Part shown: piece after piece, positions 37,601-45,195 of the stretch
Layout: each line of letters opens with the position of its first letter
How positions within the stretch are numbered: the stretch's first letter is position 1
Assembly (NCBI RefSeq): GCF_037126465.1
Contig: NC_088204.1
Coordinates: forward strand, 75,887,807-75,951,806
Length of the DNA: 64,000 nt
DNA from: Ornithodoros turicata
Lineage: Eukaryota; Arthropoda; Arachnida; Ixodida; Argasidae
Direction: 5' to 3'
Translations under genes and position numbers: made by a program
The notes under the pieces: generated by a model
Told to the model about the DNA's origin: nothing
Seen by the model: the letters and a program-made list of their open reading frames with translations, nothing else
Databases searched by the model: none

Positions 37601-39638
37601 GTTATAACATGGTATGTATCACTCAGACGCACCCGTGTTTGGGATTCTTTCACAAGTAATAAAAGTATTTATCAAGTGCTTTCCATGAGAGACTATGGAA
37701 ACATTCGCATGAGGTGCCGTCCATCCGCCGTTGTAGAAAGCTCTGCATGCGGTTGCCTCTAGGCGTGTTTCGCAAAACGCCTCACGCGGTTGAGCGCTTA
37801 CAAGATGGCGATCCCAATGTGCGCTCTCTCTCTTTTTATCAACGATCCACTTTTTCCAGTCACGTGATATATTTGTGTGAATTATTCTTCGTGGCCGCCT
37901 AATGGACCTTTTTCATACTCGCGTCTTATCCTAGCGGCTGTCCAGCGTAAAACAATCGGCGCGCGACAAAGCACGGCCGGCTATAGGGTGCCTCGATGTT
38001 TGCGCCCTCTTTGCAAAGAAGGCGCAACTAGCACAAGTATCGAGGCACCCTGCAGCCGGCGCGATATTGGCGCCATCTATTGAATATGTAGGGAACCTTT
38101 CTTGGCGCCGCCGGGGCCACACAGCATGTGCAGAGGCGTTCTGAAAAAGATGCATCTGCGTGGAGAACATGGTTACGAAAGACGCGTACTGGCTGACACT
38201 TCCATGCCCGCATGTATGCCGTCTAGCGGATCGCTTGTGTTGCGCGCATGCGTACTGCACAAATCGCTTGCGAAGAAACAGTCCTTTTCACATTCTCGCC
38301 CTTCTTGGGAAAGAGAGGAAGAGCGAAAATGTCGGTTTCTCTCATAAATCTCGTAAGAAGCAACGAATAAATCGCGTTCCTTTTGTCTCTGGGTAACATG
38401 TTATCAAGGTGACATCTGTTGTTGTCGAGGTAACATCGCTCATTCCGCAAGAACACACATTTTACACTTGACCGTGTATTCATACGAGCGACATCCTCAC
38501 GGAATATTCTAGTGGAAGAAAAAGCGAAAACACTGCTCACACAGCCTAAGTTTCGTCACGTGTTATGTTGAGCATTCACACGGTGCGGCATATCGGGAGT
38601 GGCGTACTGCGCATTTAGCAGACTACACTTAGCAGACGACGCCGTCAGCGTGTTTTCCTGTCGTCTGCTACGGAATATCTTGTGGCTGTGTAGCAGGATA
38701 TTCCCCACGGTTAGCAGCGTACGTGATGACACGACGTTGAGCGCTCGAGCTCACGTGACACCAGAAAGCTATGGTGCTTTTCGCATCTTCCGCTTCTGGG
38801 GGAATGTCGCTCGTGTGAATACACGGTTAGTCTCCCATTAAGTTGTCTCGTGAGAGAAGTGTCCGCCTGATGGACACTAAACTCCGGTTTTCTGTTCAGG
38901 AACATGGCACATAAACGAGGTACACATCGTTTCGGGATACCTTTAAAGATGCCCCGCTGCGTCAGTTCCAGCGCAGAGCGTCATTGCCTATGGTTGCTTT
39001 CACGAATTCGCTCATAATTCGGTAACCGTGCGCTTCTGCCGAAGCATGACCTAGCAAAGTATATCTGAAAGAATCCACTAACCAAGTTGTCACTTGAAAG
39101 GGTGTGGTCCTCGATGTCGTGAACAGCACCTTCCAGGTGTCGTTGCGACTCTTGTCGGTCGCTGCGTGGATTGAATTATCTGATTTTACCACAACAGCAC
39201 ACTGCAACAGGGGGTTCTAGACCGGGGTACTCAGGTGCTTTGGGATCCCCAAGGAGATCAGCGATCGGCGTTGCACATTTCGCAAAATGCACTTCGGGTT
39301 CTGCGCATGCGCAGTGACCACGACGTTGTTCCTTTTGGGGGCCTCAAAGCGCGTGGGCGCCATAGTCTAAAAACTGCCTAAGATGGTATTTCGTGGCGGG
39401 TTATCCACGAGGCGGTCGGCTGTTCCGAGACGTCGTATCCTCACTGGGAACGTTTGTTTTGTTTTCGTTTTCTTCTTGCGCGTTCACACCGCGAGTCGAC
39501 TACAGCTCAGAGCGTCGTGCACACGTGGACTCACCTGGACGGGACAGCCATCCATAGAGCCGCACAGGCCAAGATGACCAGAATAATCAAGGGCCACTTG
39601 GCGATGGGCCCGTGTGGGAGGAGTCGCCGAAGCGACAT
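16552..39638 (-). CDS. GH31 alpha-glucosidase-like protein with trefoil domain; probable pseudoenzyme
   Basis: Eighteen exons from 35483 to 16552 (listed separately) sum to 2310 nt, exactly 769 codons plus stop, with matching phases at every junction. A signal-anchor exon lies at 39535-39638. Order: anchor, trefoil domain (RLDCHPEEGVTEERCRQRGC), N-terminal beta domain, GH31 barrel, C-terminal beta domains (YFPEGLWYDW, YIDDG), as in lysosomal acid alpha-glucosidase and sucrase-isomaltase. The nucleophile motif (WIDMNEP) aligns with TIVLAENIHDF, so the Asp is lost. The acid/base motif GHWTGD is GYWNSD, Asp kept. GADVCGF is GTKPWCSE. About 65 residues around the WxDxDYM strand were not found between exons at 28725 and 27280. 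Intact frame with lost pocket residues suggests a conserved non-catalytic protein. One linking exon between 39535 and 35483 is missing, because the phases there do not match. Confidence 0.85.
16892..17203. mobile_element. MITE with 'gagtcactaaata' ends
   Basis: The ends GGAGTCACTAAATA and TTCAGTGACTCTAA are imperfect inverted repeats of the family seen at 5405 and 21777. It lies in the last intron of the GH31-like gene. Confidence 0.55.
17238..17378 (-). CDS. GH31-like gene, distal C-terminal beta domain
   Basis: TLTAVTLFSMKSFPRKAFLN and GNPVKR match '[23 protein letters not shown]'. 47 codons, phase 0, acceptor CTTCTTTCAG, donor ACG|GTAAGA. Confidence 0.85.
18287..18336 (-). CDS. GH31-like gene, 50-nt exon with GC donor
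   Basis: NSIKRENYSIFRFTFVK continues the 'LEVLERGAYTQVIFLAR' strand. The acceptor TTTTTATTTGCAG is strong. The donor is AAG|GCAAGT, a GC-type splice donor, required for frame. Confidence 0.85.
18411..18490 (-). CDS. GH31-like gene, exon with YIDDG motif
   Basis: IRLVVAPDTDQSASGEMYID is followed by DGISI, matching '[25 protein letters not shown]'. Acceptor TTTCTGCGCAG, donor A|GTGAGT, phase 1 out. Confidence 0.9.
18719..19068. mobile_element. hAT-like MITE, GGAAT-rich (copy 2)
   Basis: CAGGGTTGCGGAGTTGCC and ...CATTCCGCAACCCTG ends. An exact 8-bp duplication GTGCGCAG lies at 18711-18718 and 19069-19076. It is in the GH31-like gene's intron. The frames at 18588-19257 on both strands are this repeat, not protein genes. 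Confidence 0.85.
19572..20012. mobile_element. hAT-like MITE, GGAAT-rich (copy 3)
   Basis: CAGGGTTTCGG and GGCAACCCTG ends. The 8-bp duplication CTCTAGAG/CTGTAGAG (one mismatch) lies at 19564-19571 and 20013-20020. It is longer than copies 1 and 2 because of an extra segment around 19785-19850. Confidence 0.8.
20271..20449 (-). CDS. GH31-like gene, proximal C-terminal beta domain
   Basis: SVYFPEGLWYDWYNG and FQRAGTIVPIESP match 'GYFPLGTWYDL' and 'LRAGYIIPLQGP'. Acceptor TTCCTGGCAG, donor ACAG|GTAACT, phase 2 out. Confidence 0.9.
20515..20855. mobile_element. Harbinger-like MITE (copy 1, diverged)
   Basis: The right end 'actagaatattccatgggat' followed by 'gtcactcgtgcgaatacccgg' matches, inverted, the ends of the copies at 25378 and 38470. 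The left end is degenerate. It occupies the intron between GH31-like exons 20271-20449 and 20861-20945. Confidence 0.55.
20861..20945 (-). CDS. GH31-like gene, exon with FGSALLVAPI
   Basis: QFMFGSALLVAPIQE aligns with 'QLLWGEALLITPVLQ'. The acceptor is CGCTTTAG (a CAG 6 nt further on would break the frame), donor TTG|GTGAGT. Confidence 0.9.
21017..21147 (-). CDS. GH31-like gene, end of barrel
   Basis: FYTHCYLRPYSYTLYY and GDMVARPIVFE match 'LTLRYALLPHLYTLFHQA' and 'GETVARPLFLEF', among the best preserved parts. Acceptor CTGTTACAG, donor GA|GTAAGC, phase 2. Confidence 0.9.
21225..21373 (-). CDS. GH31-like gene, barrel exon
   Basis: EFLLYNMYGMPIYGTKPWC and ENLCIKWFILAAYFPVYM match 'LQFNLLGVPLVGADVCGF' and '[21 protein letters not shown]'. 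The substrate-binding Asp of GADVCGF is replaced by Lys, and the terminal RNHN by KIPS. Donor TCT|GTGAGT. Confidence 0.9.
21464..21597 (-). CDS. GH31-like gene, acid/base exon
   Basis: SFPGQGRFSGYWNSD aligns with 'STFAGHGRYAGHWTGD', so the general acid/base Asp and the preceding Arg are kept. The following W-x-x-W is lost (EGRGQRGL). Acceptor TTCGTTAAAG is short of pyrimidines, donor G|GTAAAA. Confidence 0.8.
21777..22372. mobile_element. MITE with 'agagtcactaaata' ends, interrupted by a SINE
   Basis: The left end TTAGAGTCACTAAATAATCT and the right end GCTTGTTTAGTGACTCTAGG are inverted repeats. A reverse-oriented SINE (about 21806-22008) is nested near the left end, flanked by 'atctacgct' on both sides. 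Confidence 0.7.
21806..22008 (-). mobile_element. SINE nested in a MITE
   Basis: Minus-strand SINE body without its tRNA head. The tail end 'ttctttctttc' is to the left, and 'gcgtcctgggccgacttcag' lies near 21928. The short duplication 'atctacgct' at 21790 and 22010 supports insertion into the host MITE. Confidence 0.7.
22410..22555 (-). CDS. GH31-like gene, exon after the nucleophile position
   Basis: It begins LAENIHDFTDPCC, which aligns with 'MNEPSNFIRGSEDGCP', then shows a Cys-rich loop and RRAYPYFQARLTY, matching 'HYNLHNLYGL'. Acceptor TTGTCTTGCACAG, donor GA|GTAAGT, phase 2. Confidence 0.8.
22708..22945. repeat. Dispersed repeat (partner at 50985-51385)
   Basis: Shares 'ataccgcgccaggagaaata', 'attacattatctggcggcg' and 'ctgcggcacagtaac'-like blocks with 50985-51385, where a SINE with a GGT tract has been inserted in the middle. 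Confidence 0.55.
23430..24715. mobile_element. 1.3-kb fold-back element
   Basis: The left arm (23430-23900) and the right arm (about 24340-24715) are diverged reverse complements. Examples are 'gaagaaaagcgcaatgaaaa' and 'ttgcgtttttcttc', and 'cttggaacgggt' and 'cccgttccaag'. The spacer holds no coding sequence. It lies in a GH31-like intron. Confidence 0.65.
24775..24890 (+). mobile_element. 5'-truncated SINE
   Basis: Starts at 'cctcccctctgtccccaactcc' and ends 'acttcgcacggaattaaaag' with an A-rich tail. Confidence 0.6.
25053..25163 (-). CDS. GH31-like gene, barrel exon leading to the nucleophile strand
   Basis: 37 codons, phase 0, acceptor CAACTCTTTCAG and donor GTG|GTAAGT. SPDAHWLLDFSSPAAGTFL matches 'FPDFTNPTALAWWED'. 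The exon ends in RSTRTIV, where active enzymes have the GMWID strand. Confidence 0.8.
25320..25856 (-). mobile_element. SINE split by a Harbinger-like MITE
   Basis: The minus-strand tRNA head lies at 25770-25855 (A box TCTCAGTGGTTAG, B box GGGTTCGAAGCT). The body continues to 25693 and resumes at 25377 leftwards. The MITE at 25378-25692 interrupts the otherwise standard 'gacctctaagggaactg' core. Confidence 0.75.
25378..25692. mobile_element. Harbinger-like MITE (copy 2), TAA target duplication
   Basis: The ends CCGTGTATTCACACGAGCGA and (inverted) CCGTGCATTCATACGAGCGA are flanked by TAA on both sides. The uninterrupted SINE sequence has one TAA at that site. A 3-bp duplication of this type fits PIF/Harbinger. 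Confidence 0.75.
26275..26563. repeat. Tetranucleotide microsatellite, (AAGT/AAAT)n
   Basis: About 290 bp of 'aagt', 'aaat' and 'aggt' tetramers. It creates three overlapping minus-strand frames of repeated Tyr-Leu-Leu-Thr, which are not proteins. Confidence 0.95.
26755..26828. repeat. Short inverted repeat
   Basis: 'gggaggcacggatacaca' faces 'tgtgtccgtgcctccc' with about 40 bp between. Confidence 0.7.
27194..27280 (-). CDS. GH31-like gene, short barrel exon
   Basis: 29 codons, phase 0 at both ends, acceptor GTCGCCACAG and donor AAC|GTAAGT. GEAFVLTWNGTRVSCGN best matches '[20 protein letters not shown]', directly upstream of the next exon's region. Similarity is weak, and the assignment rests on position, phase and splice sites. 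Confidence 0.65.
27865..28585. mobile_element. Probable pogo-like non-autonomous element
   Basis: Ends built of 'tatccggagaactcgttgtc' and 'ccggaaattcgttatccg' are imperfect inverted repeats, and further 'ccgttaattcgttgtccg' words lie inside. It occupies the intron where the missing GH31 barrel exon would be expected. Confidence 0.45.
28725..28936 (-). CDS. GH31-like gene, barrel-entry exon
   Basis: LTFRTDGGAMDFFLFLAP and VVGFPAMPPRELFGI align with 'STGGILDVYIFLGP' and 'VVGYPFMPPYWGLGF'. The invariant W-x-LG-F-x-x-C-R-W-G-Y that follows in active enzymes is replaced by ELFGIKSDSEVHQYNGRY. Donor AAC|GTAAGT. Confidence 0.9.
29351..30682. mobile_element. Element with 36-bp inverted ends (acagggtgtcccagaaaacg)
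   Basis: The left end ACAGGGTGTCCCAGAAAACG continues 'tgtcattgaattataa'. The right end repeats it exactly in inverse. It is 1.33 kb with no transposase frame, and sits in the GH31-like intron between exons 28725 and 30986. Confidence 0.8.
30986..31088 (-). CDS. GH31-like gene, exon with HPF...GIFLLTS motif
   Basis: SFGGHPFMPLLDGD and SGIFLLTSSSI correspond to 'YGSHPFYLALEDG..HGVFLLNSNAM' of acid alpha-glucosidase. Acceptor GCCGTGCAG, donor ATAA|GTGAGT, phase 1 out. Confidence 0.9.
31650..31970. mobile_element. Fold-back element
   Basis: The arms 31655-31770 and 31848-31965 are reverse complements at roughly 80 percent, with 'tttgtgtctcgcgtgacgtt' and 'gagggcgtgaagaacag' blocks. It is intronic. 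Confidence 0.65.
32170..32359 (-). CDS. GH31-like gene, beta-domain exon
   Basis: Acceptor TTTCTCCAG, donor CACAG|GTGATC. KPFVFHLNSLIYSTTLN aligns with the 'FADQFLQLSTSLP' strand, and TMVYGLQSKYG with the 'ITGLAEH' motif. Phase is 2 in, 0 out. Confidence 0.85.
33261..33394 (-). CDS. GH31-like gene, N-terminal beta-domain exon
   Basis: Acceptor TTCGTTACAG and donor CAG|GTGAGT. It encodes STNNEKYEPLVPPV, corresponding to 'ANRRYEVPLETP' of human GAA, then LRFTLRPS and RTIIVGAGPN. Phase is 0 in, 2 out. Confidence 0.8.
34690..35045. repeat. Dispersed repeat (partner at 57985)
   Basis: The block 'tgacggtttgattcaaagta' and the following 'cgcacgaattatgtac' and 'gcagtctccactctg' recur in the same order at 57985-58165. 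Confidence 0.6.
35086..35270 (-). CDS. GH31-like gene, end of trefoil and start of beta domain
   Basis: GTAPPCYM completes the trefoil (PWCFFP in human GAA). VSYRTTASGLEMTLQRI then matches the first strands of the GH31 N-terminal domain. The donor is AAG|GTACAG. A second acceptor at 35264 would shorten the exon by two residues. Confidence 0.85.
35351..35483 (-). CDS. GH31-like gene, trefoil-domain exon
   Basis: Acceptor TTCCTGTACAG (a second CAG 3 nt on is also possible), donor C|GTGAGG. Five cysteines in the P-domain spacing are visible: C-SSTRISARLD-C-HPEEGVTEER-C-RQRG-CC-W. The sixth comes from the next exon. Confidence 0.85.
35525..36420. mobile_element. 0.9-kb element with 'cagggtgtccacgctaagtg' ends
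   Basis: The ends ACAGGGTGTCCACGCTAAGT are inverted at the right (actTAGCGTGGACACCCTGT). The inverted similarity extends over 250-300 bp on each side, up to about 35810 and from 36130, so most of the element is a hairpin. It lies upstream of the trefoil exon. Confidence 0.85.
37135..37800. mobile_element. MITE-like element with 25-bp inverted ends
   Basis: The left end TAAGGCGTAACCGCATGAGG and the right end 'cctcacgcggttgagcgctta' are imperfect inverted repeats. No coding frame is convincing inside. Confidence 0.55.
37905..38056. repeat. Dispersed repeat with hairpin core (partner at 14810)
   Basis: The core 'gggtgcctcgatgtttgcgcc' pairs with 'ggcgcaac...atcgaggcaccc'. The left flank matches 14900-14960 in inverse. 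Confidence 0.6.
38470..38826. mobile_element. Harbinger-like MITE (copy 3)
   Basis: CCGTGTATTCATACGAGCGA and the inverted right end CCGTGTATTCACACGAGCGA match copy 2 closely. The interior 'ggaatatcttgtggctgtgt' block is shared too. Confidence 0.75.
38962..39207 (-). other. Unassigned open frame, possible exon
   Basis: The 81-codon frame (TPFQVTTWLVDSFRYTLLG and others) is preceded by a fair acceptor (CCCTGTTGCAG) and contains AAG|GTGCTG as a possible donor. Its phase does not fit the preceding anchor exon of the GH31-like gene, and no family is recognised. Confidence 0.25.
39535..39638 (-). CDS. GH31-like gene, putative first coding exon (signal anchor)
   Basis: ATG at 39638-39636 is followed by a basic start (MSLRRLLPHG) and the hydrophobic run PLIILVILACAALWMAV. 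The donor CCAG|GTGAGT at 39535 leaves phase 2. This fits a type II anchor, as in sucrase-isomaltase-like proteins. The next known exon needs phase 0, so a short linking exon is unidentified or the assignment is wrong. Confidence 0.55.
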
Positions 39639-40028
39639 CTGGCGTGTCTGTCAGAAACAGTGGTGCGTCAACTGAAAGACTCGTGCATGGCCCCTAGGCA
39701 ATAATGATGTTTGTGCCCGAGACGGTCAGATGCCGACGAAGTCACACTGGCGTTTCATTCTCAACGTAGTTAAAACGTCTCGCTGAACATTCTGTACTGA
39801 ACGCGGCTTACCGAGACAAAGGACTCGGAAAATTATGACAACAGCGCGCAGCTTTAAATCTCCCGGGTCAAGGAAGCTCCTTCCATTGGCTGCCGGTCTG
39901 CCACGTCATGTCATTCACCCAATAGCAAGTCTTCCTCCTTTCTTTCTTTGCTAATTTGCATTTCAAGAGCGGATAACTCTTTGCATTGCAGGGAAGCCTC
40001 GCTTGTCCGTGTCCTGAATAGCTGAGGC

Positions 40029-40536
40029 AGCGTCGCACGGGGCAACTTTTTCCAGCAACTATGAGAACTTTCAAGTTGCTAGTAGTCGACCAACACCGGC
40101 AACCTCCAGCAACTCGAGTTGCTCGTAATCGCTCCCCGACCGAAAACTCGAGAAGTTGTTCGCGCACCGGCCAATCAGCGAGGGGAGCATTGCCACGTGA
40201 CTCCCGACGGCGTGGTGGATTTAGTTGGATTCATGGGTTGGAATCCTGCAGGTGCAGCTGAGAAATAACTTTTTTTTTTCATTAACGCCACGAAAATATG
40301 TCAATTGTTATTTTTTTCAGGTAATAAGGACTCATTCGCGTGCAAAAAAAAAAAGAGAATGACTAAATTTGACAAACAGCAGCTATAGAAAACACTACCA
40401 GTTCGATTTCAATTTACATCCTCCGGTCGCCGTAAGGTTGCTTGTGGGAGGAGCTACCGAGCTGCTGCATGTGAACGCGGACTCGAAATTGCTCTTAAAA
40501 CGTTGGTTCGAGTCGCTGGGAAAAGTTGCCCCTTGT
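40029..40536. mobile_element. MITE with 'ggggcaactttt' ends
   Basis: The left end GGGGCAACTTTTTCCAGCAA and the right end 'gctgggaaaagttgcccc' are inverted repeats 0.5 kb apart, with further 'gttgctcgt' words inside. It lies upstream of the GH31-like anchor exon. Confidence 0.65.
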
Positions 40537-40954
40537 AAACGCCGGCTGGGGATGTGTGTTCACAGCGTCGTCATATTTACATTCTATATCTTTTTTACAC
40601 TGGCCATCTACGATTTCCGTCATTTTGCAAGCAGACAATGACTGTGCAACACGTTTCCACATCTGCACAGAAGGTACTGTGGTGTACGGTAGGAACAAAA
40701 AACAAGAGGGAGCTCACCTGCGGAGAACGTCGAAACAGAAATGGTTCTCGGACTTCTTCTTCCTCCTCTAACACTCTGGGCTCTTCTTTCACGCGACTTA
40801 ATACAATTGTAGAGGGAAAAAAAGCATTCAAAGATGCATTCCTAAGTTATTTTATGGCAAAAAAATGCCTTTTTACGGACATATTTGGCATCATGAAGCG
40901 TAGACGACAGTAGCAGAGTCTTCGGAATTTCGAGTATTACACTATACTGTGTAC

Positions 40955-41072
40955 ACTCTATGGTGGTGGTGGTGGTGGTGATGATAGGGCTTGCCGTTGT
41001 CGGCCTCACGTATGTGGGCAACGGCACAGTTCCCTTAGAAGTCGGCCCAGGACGCACATTCCCCCAGGGCGT
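40955..41072 (-). mobile_element. SINE fragment with GGT-repeat end
   Basis: (GGT)n at 40961-40980 is followed by the reversed SINE core 'cagttcccttagaagtcggc'. Two flanking 'gtgtacactctat' words at 40947 and 41077 look like a target duplication. Confidence 0.6.
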
Positions 41073-41079
41073 GAGTCGT

Positions 41080-42490
41080 GTACACTCTATACTGTGTGGT
41101 AGCAAGTATACGACGTTAGCCTACGCACCCCTCCCCTCCTGTTACGTACCACAACTTCCTGGATAGAGAAAGCCTGCCTACTCGTCGACGTGACGAAACA
41201 ATGCAGAGTCAGCCAATCAGGACCGTGTCTTGAGCAGCAGCATCCAATCACGAACGTGCTTTCAGCGGTCGTGGCCATGAAGACAAACCACCGTCGTCTG
41301 CGAGTTGTTATTGAACGCCCCCGTGTACTAAATGGGAAAACTTGGAATAAAATGGAAATAAAGCGCAAAAAAGTAACACTGTTTCTCAAAGCTGGCTTTC
41401 TCGAAGGCGTCTTGCACTTTTTTTTATTATATATTTAGATTTGCAGGTTCCATGTGAGTTGCAGTCATTTGCGGGTTCTTGAACTCGCAGAACGGTCTAT
41501 CGCAGTAGCAGACGGATTCTGACTGTTATCGTCCGCGTAGCGAAAGATGGAGATGAGGAAAAGAGCAGCCTTTATGCAGGCGGCGTTGCACGTACCCACG
41601 CACGCGATATACTGGGAGGAAGGGGTGTGTGTTTACGTACCACGAATACATACCACAAAATACGAGAATCATCATTAAAATAACATCGCCATTAAAATAA
41701 AGTTGTTGTTCGATACTGAAGACTCAATATTGGCGATTACTGGCGATTATTGGCGAATATTGCGTACCTTACGACGTTAACTTTGATATATATTATCTTC
41801 CCTATAACTATGATTATGCCATGTGACTGTGGCAGGCTACCATTCTACCATGGGTTACCATACTATAACGGCATGAAAGATCTTACAAGCGGGCCCAAAT
41901 GTAGCCCGAACGATATGTACGGTCTGCGGGAAATTGTCCTCTCCGTCGTCCTTTCTCTTCCCGCGAACACATTATTTATATATTTATTTGTAATCACTGC
42001 GCCATTTATTTCCGGAGAACACTTCTGTCACTAGCGGTGTATCGTTTCTCGACTTCTTGGCACCCGATTATGCACCGCTGACGCAAGACAGCACCGACGT
42101 TCTGGACTGGCAATCGAATCCACATTTCGAAACCTGAGCGATAAGGATATGGGCACAAAGCCAGAGAAAACCAAAGTTCCAAAACCCAAACGCTTAAATA
42201 TGATCTTGCGAGTCGAGTATGTCCAGATTCTACGAACACAGGCAGCTTAATCGTAGTAAACTTTGATGTCGAACTGCTCAGCATCCACAGTTTATCGTCT
42301 ATCATGTTCTAGTAACCACCGATGTCACGTGTGCTTTGCAAGTTCCAGATTGACAACTGGCTGGTCTCTTTCGTTAACGTGTTTGTCGTTGTCGAATTCT
42401 GCGTCATGTGCTCCGGGTAAGACCACGTCAATTCCCCCTAATTACATGACCCGTCAGACGGAAGCTCCGCTCCAAAGCAGATTTAAAAAA
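41080..42490. other. No recognisable gene
   Basis: Nothing supportable. The plus-strand frame 41750-42034 is low in similarity to anything recognised, and (TGGCGAT)-like words recur near 41735-41760. Confidence 0.4.
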
Positions 42491-42497
42491 AAAAATG

Positions 42498-43663
42498 CAG
42501 GGTGTTTCGTCTACAGTGATAAACAAAATCTAACTGGCGAGGTAATCGAGGGATGATTGTAGGACTTTCGGCAATAGAACTCTATCCGAGAATGATCGTT
42601 ATGACATTCGTAGGCAGACTGAAAGCGAAAAAAAATCGAAAGGGAAGGGCTGGGTTTCACAAATGGGCATCTGTTTGCTTCCTCTATTGAAAGAAAAGTA
42701 GGGCCGAAGTTCGCCCCTTCAGTTATCCCCTCAAAGTCGAGGCTTTCGGGCGCAGCTTTGTTCGCCTCTAGCTTCGAGCATAGTTCAACTCTACCAAGTT
42801 GGTGGCGCTGTCGAACACTATGACGCAATTTGTTTACAAGCAAGAAGAGGTCTATTACCTTGTGGAAACTTTTGCCACCATGGAGGACGGCTTTGGAAAA
42901 TTCTGAATTGCGAGAATTTTTTTTTTTCAAGAGGATACACATGTAGCAAGTGAGCTGGTGGTATTATATTTTTCTTATACTTTTTATTTTTTCAACTAAA
43001 CTTTGAAAATTTCCCTAGCGAAAATTACTTTTGGTATACGTAAATATTAAGTCTTCCGTGGACAACCGCAGACCCAATAAGAACCACAGAAAAGGTAGAA
43101 AAAAATTAGTAAAAATTACGCTTTAGCCCCGCCGGTTTGATTTTCGCAAAGTGCACGCGAAATGGGCGTCTAGAGGAGGAAGTGTCCCCGCCTTCATCTG
43201 TTCAGTGCCTTCTCGTTGTTGGTTGTCTCCAGACGGTTGTCCCCGGCATCAAGGTCAAAGCGGGGGAAATAAAGGTAAAACGAAAAGAGGCTGGGACACT
43301 TCATCCTCTCCCCGCACCTGTCTTTCGCTCTTCTTTGCAACAATCAAGCAGGCGGGGTTAAAGCGGAATTTTTACTAATTATTTAGACAATTTCCGTTGC
43401 CGTGCTGTGCATAGCTTTTGTTGGGTCTCTCTGGTTGTCCGTGGAGGACTTCTTATTTCTGTACAAATAAAAAAGTCGCGGTTCGCTCGGCAATTTTGGA
43501 GGTTCAGTTTTAAAAAAATCAATTTCTCTCAATTAAAAACTGTCGAAGGTCTTCCTAAGCGGCGGCAAAAGTTCCGAGAAGGTAATTGCCGAGAGTCCTA
43601 CAACCCTCCGGCGAGTACGTCGCCAGGCGGAATCTCTTGTCACGTTAGGCGAAACACCCTGTA
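42498..43663. mobile_element. 1.2-kb element with 'cagggtgtttcg' ends
   Basis: The left end CAGGGTGTTTCGTCTACAGT and the right end 'ttaggcgaaacaccctg' are inverted. The inner blocks 'gattgtaggactttcggcaa' and 'ttgccgagagtcctacaa' are also inverted. No transposase frame. Confidence 0.75.
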
Positions 43664-43804
43664 TATCTGTCAAGAGCGTCTGGCCACTGCGAACCCCTTA
43701 CCAAAAAAAAAAAAAAGACCCTAATGTGGACATAGGGGGAAGCGGCAGTTCCTCCCTATGCCCAGGCTCTGGTTTTTTTTTTTTTCAGTATTGTCTTTCA
43801 GTGT

Positions 43805-44170
43805 ACAGGGTGTTTCTTGATTCGTTTTCAATCATTCGTTTCGATGATTCGGTTTGATTCCCCTATAAAAAAAAAAAAGAAGAAACTAGCACAGCAAAGC
43901 AGATCCCGTTTTTTCAGTTGAGCTAAATGAAAAGACGAACATTCTCTCGAAGAACATATGTAACTGCAAGACATTTTACATTTGCATGGGTTTTACATTA
44001 TGTAATAATTAATGAATTTTAGGCAGTTAGTTACCTTGCAGTTGCATACCTTCTCCGAGAGAACGTACGCCTCGACGTATAACTCAACTGCAAAAACGGC
44101 ACCTATTTCGCTCTACTAGTTGTTTTTTAATAAAAATTCCGTAACGAATGAAAAAAACACCCTGTATATA
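43805..44170. mobile_element. Short element with 'acagggtgttt' ends
   Basis: ACAGGGTGTTTCTTGATTCG at the left, 'gaatgaaaaaaacaccctgt' at the right. The interior 43990-44165 matches the right part of the element at 9138-10183. Confidence 0.6.
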
Positions 44171-45036
44171 ACCGCAACAGTTCGCGTATTGTTATCGGGC
44201 TCCTATACGCAGGCCACCTATTCGCACGAATACGACGTATGTCCAAAGTTCCCGGCACGGGGGTTTTATCGCTTTTAAAGTCCAAAGTTACATGTCCTGA
44301 TGTCCTTGAGAGCCAGCAGCGGGCCCTTACCACGGAGAAAGCAAGTAGGAGTTCCTCCTGAGGAGGAGCTCGAAGAAACTTAAAATCCTAATCCAGTTAA
44401 TACTGTATACAGCAACCAGATAACTTCTAGCATTAAAACAGGTAGACCTGGTTACCTTTTGCAGTAACTGGTTATTTTTCTAGAAAAGTAACTTCTTAGT
44501 GTAACTGGTTACCACATTTGGTTACAATAGCTGCAAGAGGTAGCTAACTCACTCAGGTATGGCTATATTCACCACACCGTCCACCACGTCGGTTCCCTGG
44601 CGTCTTTCTGCCGAGGCTTCAAGTGTGTGTTTTTCCCAGTCACAAATTTCCGAATTTTGTAATCTTTTACACCGTCAGGATGGACTTCAACTTTCTCCCA
44701 CAGTGCTGTTGGGGCCCACGGGAAATCTTTTCTAAGGTATCAAAGTTAGTTTAACGTGGCAACTACAGCTGTAACTAGTACTTACATTTCAAGGTAGAGT
44801 AACGGTAATTGTAAATAAGCTACCATTTCTGCTGGCTAACAAGCAAACTCACTTGGCTACTTTTTTATAGTAACTTGAGGGCTGTGCAGCCGCCGACGGT
44901 GGTACTTGTGACATGACCCTCAAACTTCCTTCTAATTCTATTTCTCTCCTCTAATTTCTTTTGAGTGTCGCAGACTTATCAAGAAGAAGACTGATTTCAG
45001 ATTCGAATGAAACCTGCTCCAACATGTGAAAAACAC
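44171..45036. other. No gene; degenerate 'taactggttac' repeat
   Basis: 44400-44530 is made of 'gtaactggttac' words similar to tracts at 33070-33130, 55930-56030 and 56850-56950, an old interspersed repeat. No exon. Confidence 0.45.
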
Positions 45037-45042
45037 TTTATT
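45037..45042 (-). terminator. Poly(A) signal AATAAA of the NACHT-ankyrin gene
   Basis: AATAAA on the minus strand, about 155 nt downstream of the stop at 45196, in an otherwise unremarkable 3' flank. Confidence 0.6.
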
Positions 45043-45195
45043 TCGTTTAAGCACCGCAGCCTCCGGTGTAGTTCGTGACGGCATAGTTGGTATGTTTTTA
45101 CGCTTAAGCTGATAACGACACATCTGTGTTAGTGCACGTTCGTTTGCACCTGTTCATTTTTGAAACTTTTCTCGTGGGCCCTCAACGAGTACTCT

